Source of the DNA: CAYRGQ01 sp964444885
GTDB lineage: Bacteria > Bacteroidota > Bacteroidia > Sphingobacteriales > Sphingobacteriaceae
Length of the DNA stretch: 6,084 nt
Assembly (NCBI GenBank): GCA_964444885.1
Contig: CAYUIZ010000155.1
Coordinates: forward strand, 1 to 6,084
Direction: 5' to 3'
Each line of letters starts with the position of its first letter. Within the stretch, counting starts at the first letter, position 1. Both the position numbers and the translations under genes were made by a program. The notes below the pieces were generated by a model that worked only from the letters and a program-made list of their open reading frames with translations, searched no databases and was not told the DNA's origin. This document shows, in pieces, positions 1 to 5,829 of this stretch.

Positions 1-104
1 TGATTGTAAAAGGTTAGCGAAATCAAAATCAGCAAAGCCGAAAATGACCATACGAGGACGACGCGAAGCAAATTTGTACGGCGAAAATTTGTTTTTCTCC
101 TCAT
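1..104 (-). CDS. N-terminal fragment of an unidentified membrane-anchored protein (runs off left edge)
   Basis: An open frame begins with ATG at 104-102 and stays open for 34 codons to the window edge. The translation starts MRRKTNFRRTNLLRVV and continues into a strongly hydrophobic stretch (about residues 14-32, VVLVWSFSALLILISLTF). A cationic N-terminus followed by one hydrophobic segment is typical of a signal anchor or uncleaved signal peptide, so the protein is probably inserted in the inner membrane with its body in the periplasm. No other ATG lies between this one and an in-frame TAA further upstream. A TAnnTTTG-type -7 element at 154-161 on the same strand would give a leader of roughly 43 bases, which supports this start. 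Too little is visible to name a family. The shape would fit many single-span envelope proteins, and I do not assign a function. Confidence 0.6.
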   Translation of the reverse strand, partial: MRRKTNFRRTNLLRVVLVWSFSALLILISLTFYN

Positions 105-153
105 CGGGGACAAATCATTATAATCGAAAATACCATATTCGGTAAATTGGCTG

Positions 154-161
154 CAAAAGTA
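154..161 (-). promoter_or_regulatory. Candidate Bacteroidota -7 element (TACTTTTG) for the left-edge gene
   Basis: On the minus strand the bases read TACTTTTG, matching the Bacteroidota consensus TAnnTTTG. Transcription would start near position 147 and run left into the truncated membrane-protein gene. An exact -33 TTG is not seen at the expected distance; the nearest resemblance is TGTTAAAC around 178-185. The call rests on one element and its placement. Confidence 0.45.
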
Positions 162-262
162 TGGATTTTATTCCATTGTTTAACAGGTGGTTTGGATTAG
201 TCCCACGGCAATCATTTTAACGATATCATAGGATTTCGACGGTTTTTATCAGCTATGTAACG

Positions 263-286
263 AAAACACGCGCCGAAATATGCGTG
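263..286 (-). terminator. Weak terminator-like hairpin downstream of the four-gene minus-strand cluster
   Basis: Read on the minus strand, CACGC (286-282) can pair with GCGTG (271-267) across a ten-base loop, and the stem is followed by four T (266-263). It lies about 137 bases after the yihY stop. The stem is only five base pairs and the T tract is short, so this may not be the actual end of the transcript. No better hairpin was found closer to the stop. Confidence 0.25.
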
Positions 287-422
287 GCCGTCACCTTTCG
301 CGCGGACCGTTGGCCCAGCGCTATAATAGGATAGCCACTTCGGGGGGGAGCGACGTTTTAAAAGCGATTGGGAGTAGTCTAGCGGAGCGGGATCAGCAAG
401 CAAAGGGAGCAGGCGTGGCTTA

Positions 423-1424
423 TTAGTTCCCCGTTTTTTCGATGACTGTTTCCTCATCCGTTTCCGGAACGCGGAACGTGTTCATGCTGCGGGGGCGTAC
501 GATCTTAATGCTTTGTTTGGACAACGCAATGGCGGCATTGAGCTCAAACCCGACTAAAAGGATGAGCGAGTTGAGGTAGAGCCAGATCATGATGACGATA
601 AGCGTGCCGATCGAACCGTATAGCTTGTTGAAAGCACCAAACTGGTTGATGTAAAACGCAAATCCGGAGAACACGACCACGGCCAAAATGGTGGCCAGGG
701 TGGCGCCGGGACTAAAAAACTTCCATTTCCGAGCCGAAGCAGGCCCGAATTTGTACAGCATACTGACCGTGAGGAAATAGATGCCAAATAGGATAAGCCA
801 GCGCGAAGCCGTAATGACGAAGCTCCAAAATGCCGCATTGACCTCAATATTCTCCCGAAGGTAGCCAATGACGTAACCTGCGGCCGTGAAGGTCGTCATG
901 CCCACGGTGAGCGCCAGAACGATCATCAGGGAAAGACCAATGGCGATGAGGCGGCGGCGGCCCCACGATCGGCTTTCGATCACCAGTGATGATTTGTTAA
1001 AGGCACGCATAAGCGAAGCCACCCCGTTGGAGGAAAAGAACGTAGCCAAGATAAAAACGACAGATAGCAAGCCGCTATTCTGGTTTTTGATGATGTCGGT
1101 GAGCGTCGATTCAGCCACCAGGAAGGCGCTTTCGGGCATCAGGAGTTCTGCAAAATCGAGCAATTGCTCCTGGAAATTATCGATTGGGATATAAGGTATC
1201 AGTGTGAAGAGGAAAATAATGCCCGGAAATATGGCCAGCATAAAATTGTAAGCTAGGGACGAGGCTTTATTGACCAGCGATTCGCGTGCGATTTCCTGGA
1301 AGAAGAAAACAGCCACGGTATACAACGGCAAGGAACCAAAGCCCGGCAATACGACGACTTTCGTCCATTCGACGAAGGTGAAGTAGGGTCGGAACCGTAA
1401 TAACCTGTTGTGTGCCCAAAGCAT
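423..1424 (-). CDS. YihY/BrkB-family inner-membrane protein
   Basis: The 333-residue product is an integral membrane protein of the YihY/virulence factor BrkB family (once annotated as ribonuclease BN, now considered incorrect). Its molecular function is not established. Hydrophobic segments are visible at about residues 59-79, 116-135, 158-187, 198-222, 238-258 and 272-300, fitting the family's six-helix layout. The last two carry the most typical wording: a GAFNKLYGSIG block (263-273), then IWLYLNSLILLVGFELNAAI (280-299). A short charged tail follows (about 301-333). The length is normal to slightly long for the family. The ATG at 1424 is two bases downstream of the thioesterase stop, so the gene is almost certainly translated from the same message. 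It is the last gene of the cluster. Family assignment is firm; transport or other function is unknown. Confidence 0.92.
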   Translation of the reverse strand: MLWAHNRLLRFRPYFTFVEWTKVVVLPGFGSLPLYTVAVFFFQEIARESLVNKASSLAYNFMLAIFPGIIFLFTLIPYIPIDNFQEQLLDFAELLMPESAFLVAESTLTDIIKNQNSGLLSVVFILATFFSSNGVASLMRAFNKSSLVIESRSWGRRRLIAIGLSLMIVLALTVGMTTFTAAGYVIGYLRENIEVNAAFWSFVITASRWLILFGIYFLTVSMLYKFGPASARKWKFFSPGATLATILAVVVFSGFAFYINQFGAFNKLYGSIGTLIVIMIWLYLNSLILLVGFELNAAIALSKQSIKIVRPRSMNTFRVPETDEETVIEKTGN

Positions 1425-1426
1425 AT

Positions 1427-1834
1427 TTAGTCAAAAAATTGTGCTAGCCGTTCGAGAAACGCAGTCGGGGCCCGGCATGGTTTGTTCTTCGCCATGTCAA
1501 CGAATACCAAACTTGTTTCGCCCGTGTTCAGTAATTCGCCGGCCGAGCTGAAGATCTCGTACGTAAACCGGATCCGTACGTTTGGTTTTTCCGGCATGCA
1601 CACGCGCACAGTAATTAGGTCATCGTATGTCGCGGGCTTGAGGTACTGGCTCTGCATATTCAGTACCGGCATCATGATGCCGCTGTCTTCCAGCGTTTTG
1701 TACGAAGTTCCCAAACTTCGCAGCATTTCTACCCGAGCCACCTCGTAATAGGTTGCATAGTTGCCGTAATAAACATAACCCATTTGGTCCGTTTCGGCGT
1801 ACCGTACGCGTATCTTCGTGTCAAAGGTAAACAT
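1427..1834 (-). CDS. Acyl-CoA thioesterase, YbgC/FadM-type single hotdog domain
   Basis: The 135-residue product is a single hotdog-fold (4HBT) thioesterase, expected to hydrolyse acyl-CoA thioesters in the cytoplasm, probably as an oligomer. The N-terminal signature VRYAETDQMGYVYYGNYATY (residues 10-29) holds the family's catalytic aspartate, Asp16, followed by the GxVYYGNY stretch and the start of the central helix (YYEVARVEMLRSLG, 29-42). The rest alternates in the strand pattern expected of the fold, ending in FVDMAKNKPCRAPTAF. Length is typical. The start codon overlaps the mltG stop by one base (TAATG), a clear sign of translational coupling. In proteobacteria YbgC is tied to the Tol-Pal envelope cluster, but no tol genes are visible here, so I do not use that symbol. 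Substrate chain length cannot be read from the sequence. Confidence 0.9.
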   Translation of the reverse strand: MFTFDTKIRVRYAETDQMGYVYYGNYATYYEVARVEMLRSLGTSYKTLEDSGIMMPVLNMQSQYLKPATYDDLITVRVCMPEKPNVRIRFTYEIFSSAGELLNTGETSLVFVDMAKNKPCRAPTAFLERLAQFFD

Positions 1835-2877
1835 TATCGCCTGATGTTTCGCTCGTTAAGCGCCTGTTGGAATTTGCGGGCGTTGACGTTATGTTCAGCG
1901 AGTGTCACCGCAAAATTATGATAACCCGAAAAATCATCCTTCGCGCACATATAGATGTAATTATGCGATTCGAAATCCAGTACGGCGTCGATGGAGGCAA
2001 TGCTCGGCATCATAATCGGCCCAGGGGGCAACCCGCTGTAAATGTAGGTGTTGTAGGGCGAGTCGAAGCGCAGGTGTTTGAATAGTACCCGCCTGATACT
2101 GAAGTCATTATTGGCGAAGATGACGGTAGGGTCGGCTTGCAGGAGGATGCCTTTTCGCAGGCGGTTGAGGTAGAGCCCGGCAATGCGGGGCATCTCATCC
2201 ACGTGCAGGGCTTCGCCTTTGACGATGGAGGCGAGGATACTGACTTCCTGAGGGGTCATATCCAGCTGGGCCGCTTTCGTCCGCCGGCTTTCCGTCCAGA
2301 ATTTTTCGTATTCGGTGTGCATGCGCTTGATGAAATCCTCTGCGGACGTGTTCCAGTAGAATTCATACGTATTGGGAATGAACATGCTGAAGAAGTTCTC
2401 CGTCGTGAACCCGTGGGATTCCGCATAGTCCGAATCGTTCAGCAAATTGATAAAAGCCAGGGAATCGGGCTCGAGTTGCTCGTCAAGGTGTGCCGCAAAG
2501 GTCTCTTTGAGCCGGATATTGTCAAAACGGATGCGAACCGGCTCCTGAAAACCGCCGCCCAGCATATTGATCAGCGTGCGGTTGTTGGTGCCTGCTGCGA
2601 AGCGGTATTTGCCCGGCTTCACCCGTGGCGGATAATCCATTTTTTCGGCCGCCCAGCGAAAAGTAACGGTATCCGTCACCAGCCCTTCCGCGCTGATTGA
2701 TGCCATCACCTCATCAAAACCAGACCCCGTGCGGATGTAAAGGTACTGGTCCTCTTCGCCGGTGTTGGGCTTAAAGAAGCCTTTGTAATACCGAAACGCA
2801 ACCAATCCCCCGACGAGCAGGACGACAGCTAGCACGGCGGAAATGATCTTGATTATGGTGGATTTGTTTTTGCTCAT
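1834..2877 (-). CDS. mltG: Endolytic murein transglycosylase MltG (YceG-like)
   Basis: MltG cleaves nascent peptidoglycan strands at the inner membrane and is thought to set glycan chain length by terminating polymerisation. The 347-residue product has a membrane anchor at about residues 7-28 (IIKIISAVLAVVLLVGGLVA), a LysM-like region (about 43-95) and a C-terminal YceG catalytic domain. Diagnostic blocks are LASIVKGEA (215-223), AGLYLNRLRKG (233-243), LLQADPTVIF (245-254), SPYNTYIYSGLPPGPI (273-288) and SGYHNFAVTLAEHN (317-330). The likely catalytic glutamate is Glu222; the preceding Glu of the proteobacterial VEKE motif is Lys219. I place the start at ATG 2877-2875. The frame stays open to 3003, but that longer N-terminus would overlap the PASTA gene by 80 bases and is hydrophilic and unlike the family. 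A 46-base gap separates it from the PASTA gene. Its stop overlaps the thioesterase start. Confidence 0.93.
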   Translation of the reverse strand: MSKNKSTIIKIISAVLAVVLLVGGLVAFRYYKGFFKPNTGEEDQYLYIRTGSGFDEVMASISAEGLVTDTVTFRWAAEKMDYPPRVKPGKYRFAAGTNNRTLINMLGGGFQEPVRIRFDNIRLKETFAAHLDEQLEPDSLAFINLLNDSDYAESHGFTTENFFSMFIPNTYEFYWNTSAEDFIKRMHTEYEKFWTESRRTKAAQLDMTPQEVSILASIVKGEALHVDEMPRIAGLYLNRLRKGILLQADPTVIFANNDFSIRRVLFKHLRFDSPYNTYIYSGLPPGPIMMPSIASIDAVLDFESHNYIYMCAKDDFSGYHNFAVTLAEHNVNARKFQQALNERNIRR

Positions 2878-2923
2878 TATTGCAGGGTTATGTTCCCGGA
2901 AAAGGCGCTTATGCGAACGATCG

Positions 2924-3682
2924 TCACTCGTTTGACAATGTAACGTTGACGGGCGATCCGATGCTGACATACGGATCGTTCGGCGCTGGTGATTGCGAAA
3001 CAACGACGGCCAGCGCCGTATCGGCGACTGTACCCGAATACGACACGGATCCCAAGGAGAGCGATACGCCGTGTAGGGAGAATCTTACTTCGCTGATTGT
3101 CAGTCCGGTGAGGTCTGGCACCTCTACTTGGTTGGCACCCCGACCGTCGCCGAGTACCAAGTCTATCGTCGATCCCTTTGGAATGGGTCGGCCGGCGGCT
3201 ATAGTTTGTCCGCCAAAGGTCGCGTCCAAAACGACGTCGCGCGCGATATCAGCGGTGTAGGTCGTGTCGCCCAAGCGCAGTGCGTAACTGCTGAGCATGG
3301 CCCGTGCTTCGATAAATGTCCGTTCTACTAAGGCCGGAAAAGCAACTTCGGGCGCCATCTGCGTGATCATGGTTAGGTAAAGTGTGCGCTGTTCTTTCAC
3401 GTGGGTACCCGGCGCAGGATCTTGTTCCAAAACCAGGCCCGGTGCCTTATCCATTTGGTAGATGGAGTCCAGGTCGTACTGGAAGCCCAGTGCCTCCAGC
3501 GTACGGATTGCTTCGCTGATATGCATCTCACGTAGTTCGGGGACAAGCACGGTCTTTCCGTGGCGTGTGTAATACTGCAGGGTAAAGAAAATCGCAACCA
3601 CAAATACGGCAATGCCAATGATCGCCCCGATTAAGTTTTTCCTAAAAACATCCGTTCGTAGGTACTGGAAAAATTTCACCAT
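2924..3682 (-). CDS. Membrane-anchored protein with three PASTA domains (no kinase domain)
   Basis: The 252-residue product has a short cytoplasmic N-terminus, one membrane span (about 17-37, LIGAIIGIAVFVVAIFFTLQ) and a periplasmic part made of three PASTA repeats at about 45-108, 112-178 and 185-250. The first and third show the clear pattern of VPxL/VPDLTGL, a helix with EAIRTLEALG or ISEVRFSL, and a VLEQDPAPG or VVSQSPAP turn; the middle one is more divergent (FPALVERTFIEARAML, ending GRPIPKGSTIDLVLG). PASTA domains bind peptidoglycan or its precursors, or act as structural spacers, in Ser/Thr kinases and penicillin-binding proteins. Here neither a kinase nor a transpeptidase domain is attached. 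It is the first gene of the cluster, 46 bases before mltG, and divergent from ddl, so a role in sensing or scaffolding wall synthesis is a reasonable inference but not shown. The start at 3682 gives a sensible short leader to the membrane span. Confidence 0.9.
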   Translation of the reverse strand: MVKFFQYLRTDVFRKNLIGAIIGIAVFVVAIFFTLQYYTRHGKTVLVPELREMHISEAIRTLEALGFQYDLDSIYQMDKAPGLVLEQDPAPGTHVKEQRTLYLTMITQMAPEVAFPALVERTFIEARAMLSSYALRLGDTTYTADIARDVVLDATFGGQTIAAGRPIPKGSTIDLVLGDGRGANQVEVPDLTGLTISEVRFSLHGVSLSLGSVSYSGTVADTALAVVVSQSPAPNDPYVSIGSPVNVTLSNE

Positions 3683-3823
3683 TTTCGAAATAATGTCTAA
3701 TGATCGCTGTCAGCGTTTACTGAGCAATTATGAAGCCACGATAATGGCTTGGCTAACGCCCTGCACACAACATAGTACTTCCCGCAGAAAATAAGCGCCA
3801 GGCGCCCATGCCATGGTTTCGGG

Positions 3824-3854
3824 CAAAAATATCGCTTTTTTGCGTGTGACCCAA
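3824..3854 (-). promoter_or_regulatory. Promoter of the PASTA-mltG-thioesterase-yihY cluster
   Basis: On the minus strand a -33 TTG (3854-3852) is followed after exactly 20 bases by TATTTTTG (3831-3824). This matches the Bacteroidota housekeeping promoter pattern TTG...TAnnTTTG with a normal spacer. The transcript would begin near 3817 and have a leader of about 135 bases before the PASTA start at 3682. It is the best promoter match seen in the window. Confidence 0.6.
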
Positions 3855-3982
3855 TTATATTTTCGCCACCCAGTCCGATGAGGGCTGTTAGCCGCTGGTA
3901 ATTAATGGGTTGTGCGGGTAATGCCAGTTGTTCCGACGAATTCGGCCATTGACCTAGCCTTGCATTTTTCTTTGACCAACGC

Positions 3983-3996
3983 CCAATGAATATTGG
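3983..3996. repeat. Short palindrome CCAAT-GAAT-ATTGG upstream of ddl
   Basis: Five-base arms (3983-3987 and 3992-3996) flank four bases. A second, overlapping dyad uses ACCAA at 3975-3979 and TTGGT at 3993-3997. The palindrome ends 11 bases before the ddl -7 element, which would put it at roughly -39 to -26 relative to the expected start site, where a regulator could act. The arms are short enough to arise by chance, so operator function is only a suggestion. Confidence 0.25.
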
Positions 3997-4007
3997 TTTG
4001 TGATGAG

Positions 4008-4015
4008 TAAGTTTG
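4008..4015 (+). promoter_or_regulatory. Candidate -7 element (TAAGTTTG) for ddl
   Basis: TAAGTTTG matches TAnnTTTG and lies 22 bases before the ddl ATG, so the leader would be short, about 15 bases. No TTG is found at the usual -33 distance (a TTG at 3993-3995 is too close), so this promoter may be weak or rely on an activator. Confidence 0.4.
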
Positions 4016-4037
4016 TCGTCGAGTAAAGCATATTACT

Positions 4038-5042
4038 ATGGCAATAAACGTAGCATTAGTGACCGGTGGGTACACGGGGGAAGCAGCTGTATCACTTCGC
4101 AGCGCTGATTTCGTCGAACGGCAGCTCCGAACCAAGTACGAAGGACTGTACCGAATCGTGATCACGCCCGACGGCTGGTATGGCGTAGATGCGGCGGGTA
4201 CGCAACATGCGGTAGACCGGGCCGACTTTACCCTGACACTCAACGGTAGGACCATCCGCTTTGATGTGGCGTTCATTATTTTGCACGGTTCGCCGGGCGA
4301 AGATGGGCTGTTGCAGGGATATCTTGATATGCTCGGTATTCCGTACACGTCGTGTGGCGTGCTGACTTCGGCGCTGACTATGAACAAAGCGTATACGAAG
4401 GCGGCCCTGCGGGGCATCGCAGACCTGCACTTGGCGAAGTCGGTCCAGTTGTTTGCCTCCCAGCGCAAGGAAGCGGCCGATATGGTCGCCACACAGTTGA
4501 GGCTGCCCTATTTCGTTAAGCCCAACGCCGGGGGGAGCAGCATCGGGATGAGCAAGGTGTCCAGCCTCTCCGAGCTGCCGGCGGCCATCGAGCGCGCGTT
4601 TGAAACCGAAAATACAGGCAATCAGGTTATCGTGGAGGAATTTGTCGCTGGCCGGGAGTTCTCTGTAGGCGTGTATCGTCGGCGAGACGGCCTGTTCGTG
4701 TTTCCGGTCACCGAAGTCGTTACCTCCCGGGATTTTTTCGATTATGAAGCCAAATATGTCCCAGGGTTGACCGAGGAGATTACGCCGGCGGCGCTGACGG
4801 AAGCCCAGCGCGAACGCGTCGAACGCCTTGTTCGTGCTGTTTACACGAGGCTCGACTGCAAGGGGATGGTGCGGGTTGACTTCTTCCTCGAGCGCGATAC
4901 CGATCATTTTTATTTTATTGAGATTAATACCATTCCGGGGCAAACCGAGCAGAGCTTCCTGCCCCAGCAGGTGCGCGCTGCGGGGATGCGCGAAAGTGAC
5001 TTTTATGCCGAGTTAATCGAGTTGGCTATGGCGGGACGCTAA
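4038..5042 (+). CDS. ddl: D-alanine--D-alanine ligase
   Basis: Ddl joins two D-alanines using ATP in the cytoplasm, giving the dipeptide that MurF adds to the peptidoglycan precursor. The 334-residue product has the usual three-part ATP-grasp layout. The N-terminal domain carries a variant of the GGxSxE loop (GGYTGEAAVS, residues 10-19) with the conserved Glu15, and the signature HGSPGEDGLLQGYLDMLGIP (83-102). The ATP-binding part has MNKAYTK (115-121), FVKPNAGGSSIGMSKV (159-174) and EEFVAGREFSVGV (200-212). A DYEAKY block (235-240) matches the loop that closes over the active site. Metal ligands are probably Asp281 (MVRVDFFLE), Glu295 and Asn297 (FIEINTIPG). Length fits the family. The ATG at 4038 directly precedes the first strand (INVALVTGG). 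No Shine-Dalgarno is evident. Only the protein-level match to D-Ala-D-Ala ligases is seen, with no sign of a D-lactate or D-serine type. Confidence 0.95.
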   Translation: MAINVALVTGGYTGEAAVSLRSADFVERQLRTKYEGLYRIVITPDGWYGVDAAGTQHAVDRADFTLTLNGRTIRFDVAFIILHGSPGEDGLLQGYLDMLGIPYTSCGVLTSALTMNKAYTKAALRGIADLHLAKSVQLFASQRKEAADMVATQLRLPYFVKPNAGGSSIGMSKVSSLSELPAAIERAFETENTGNQVIVEEFVAGREFSVGVYRRRDGLFVFPVTEVVTSRDFFDYEAKYVPGLTEEITPAALTEAQRERVERLVRAVYTRLDCKGMVRVDFFLERDTDHFYFIEINTIPGQTEQSFLPQQVRAAGMRESDFYAELIELAMAGR

Positions 5043-5086
5043 CATCGCCAACGCCGATCCGCCGTGTCTGATTGTCCGAAAATACA

Positions 5087-5120
5087 TACGCCCGATGAAA
5101 CGTTCGTTGCATCGGGCGTA
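5087..5120. terminator. Bidirectional hairpin terminator between convergent ddl and the ompA-like gene
   Basis: TACGCCCGATG (5087-5097) is exactly complementary to CATCGGGCGTA (5110-5120). Inside the 12-base loop, AAC and GTT can extend the pairing after one A-G mismatch, leaving a GTTC tip. The hairpin lies midway in the 103-base gap between the two stop codons. On the minus strand the stem is followed by TGTATTTT, a modest T tract that suits termination of the OmpA message. On the plus strand the following bases (GTTGCGTATC) lack a U run, so termination of ddl may be less efficient. Confidence 0.8.
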
Positions 5121-5145
5121 GTTGCGTATCAAGCTTTTATGTGGG

Positions 5146-5685
5146 CTACGGGGCTAGCCGGACTTCCACGCGGCGGTTGCGGGCACGTCCCGATTCCGTT
5201 TCGTTAGAAGCCGTAGGGCGCGTGGCGCCATAGCCTTGGGTTTGCAGGTTGGCCGCCCGTACGCCGGAGTTGACCAAGTATACCTTCACCGCGTTAGCGC
5301 GGTCAATAGAAAGCGTCATATTGTACTCGGCAGTACCTTCGATAGAGGCGTGCCCATCAATGATGAATTTCGCGTTCTCGTCTTTGAGGATCTCGCGGGC
5401 GATGCGGTCCAGTACCCGGTACGAATCGGTTTTAAGGACGTGCGAATCGTATTCGAATTGGATATCGGTGAAGTCGTAGTTCGGTTTCTCGGCCGCCACA
5501 GGCGTCACGACGGTTTCTTGTTTTACGGGCGCAGGTGCCGCTTTCTCAACGACAACGGGAGTCGAATCTTCGCGCTCCACCTCAGCAGCGGGGTGTACGG
5601 TCATCCGTTTCGGTGCGCAGGAGAAAGAAAAAGCGACGAATAGACAAGCGGCTATAGCCAGAAATTTGCAATTTTTCATGTTCAT
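5146..5685 (-). CDS. OmpA-family lipoprotein (peptidoglycan-binding OmpA C-terminal domain)
   Basis: The 179-residue product is a probable outer-membrane lipoprotein. The N-terminus has a short basic segment, a hydrophobic core (about 8-22) and Cys23 in FSFSCAPK, a relaxed lipobox with Ser rather than Leu at -3. A Pro/Ala/Val-rich linker follows (about 30-68). The C-terminal domain (about 70-179) is OmpA-like, with FTDIQFEYDS (72-81), IIDGHASIEGTAEYNMTLS (108-126), DRANAVKVYLVNSGV (128-142), QGYGATRP (150-157) and GRARNRRVEV (166-175). Such domains hold the cell wall through its diaminopimelate. The usual Asp of GHxD is Ser114 here, while the Arg of the LSxxRA motif is kept (Arg129). A second ATG at 5679 could be the real start, shortening it by two residues. 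Convergent with ddl; monocistronic as far as seen. Pal-like and OmpA-like lipoproteins cannot be told apart on this evidence. Confidence 0.9.
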   Translation of the reverse strand: MNMKNCKFLAIAACLFVAFSFSCAPKRMTVHPAAEVEREDSTPVVVEKAAPAPVKQETVVTPVAAEKPNYDFTDIQFEYDSHVLKTDSYRVLDRIAREILKDENAKFIIDGHASIEGTAEYNMTLSIDRANAVKVYLVNSGVRAANLQTQGYGATRPTASNETESGRARNRRVEVRLAP

Positions 5686-5821
5686 TATATGATGTTTTTG
5701 TTCGTAATGTTCTCGTTCGGTGTTCGTTAGGTTTCTCCCTTTGCTGCTTATATCCTGTTACAGGGCGCAAGTTTCGCCTAATTTTCACGAGCCTACGCCG
5801 ACAGGAGAGCAAATTTCCCTC

Positions 5822-5829
5822 CAAATATA
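5822..5829 (-). promoter_or_regulatory. Candidate -7 element (TATATTTG) for the OmpA-family lipoprotein gene
   Basis: The minus strand reads TATATTTG, an exact fit to TAnnTTTG. Transcription would start near 5815, giving a leader of about 130 bases. A matching -33 TTG is not present at the expected distance. No better candidate was found nearer the start codon. Confidence 0.4.

Larger units (their letters stand above)
105..422. other. Gene-free interval between the left-edge gene and yihY
   Basis: This 318-base stretch holds the leader and promoter of the left-edge gene (105-185) and the downstream region of the yihY gene. I see no tRNA T-loop signature, no rRNA and no repeat array. Short open frames exist on both strands (minus 457-212, 81 codons; plus 280-426, 48 codons), but neither has recognisable protein character and both run into the end of yihY, so I treat them as chance. 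A run of seven G lies at 342-348. A weak terminator-like hairpin lies at 263-286. Confidence 0.6.
3683..4037. other. Divergent regulatory interval between the PASTA cluster and ddl
   Basis: This 355-base gap contains the strong minus-strand promoter at 3824-3854, a plus-strand -7 element for ddl at 4008-4015, and several small dyad symmetries. Two of them fall in the transcribed leader of the PASTA cluster: CGCTGTCAGCG at 3705-3715, and AAGCCA/TGGCTT with a six-base loop at 3733-3750. Another, CCAAT-GAAT-ATTGG, is at 3983-3996 just upstream of the ddl -7 element. No convincing gene, tRNA or known riboswitch fold was recognised. About 3855-3980 holds nothing I can name. Confidence 0.6.

Noticed and set aside
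331..420. AGCCAC (333-338) and GTGGCT (415-420) as a long-range hairpin after yihY
   Set aside because: The arms are only six bases, about 76 bases apart and without a T tract, so they are not a convincing terminator.
280..426. Plus-strand open frame (48 codons) in the left gap
   Set aside because: It is short, has no recognisable motif, runs into the yihY 3' end on the opposite strand and shows no upstream promoter.
212..457. Minus-strand open frame (81 codons) after yihY
   Set aside because: It starts inside the yihY C-terminus, has a basic low-complexity beginning and no family character, and has no promoter or start signal of its own.
2137..2700. Plus-strand open frame (187 codons) antisense to mltG
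   Set aside because: It is covered by the MltG catalytic and LysM-like regions on the other strand. Its translation looks like a reverse-frame shadow.
3902..4492. Minus-strand open frame (196 codons) spanning the ddl promoter and 5' part
   Set aside because: It crosses the ddl start and upstream region and has no domain features. The ddl reading is far stronger.
4092..4943. Long minus-strand open frame (283 codons) antisense to ddl
   Set aside because: It lies wholly within ddl, whose plus-strand product matches the ligase family end to end. The antisense translation has no recognisable domain and is explained by the GC-rich codon pattern.
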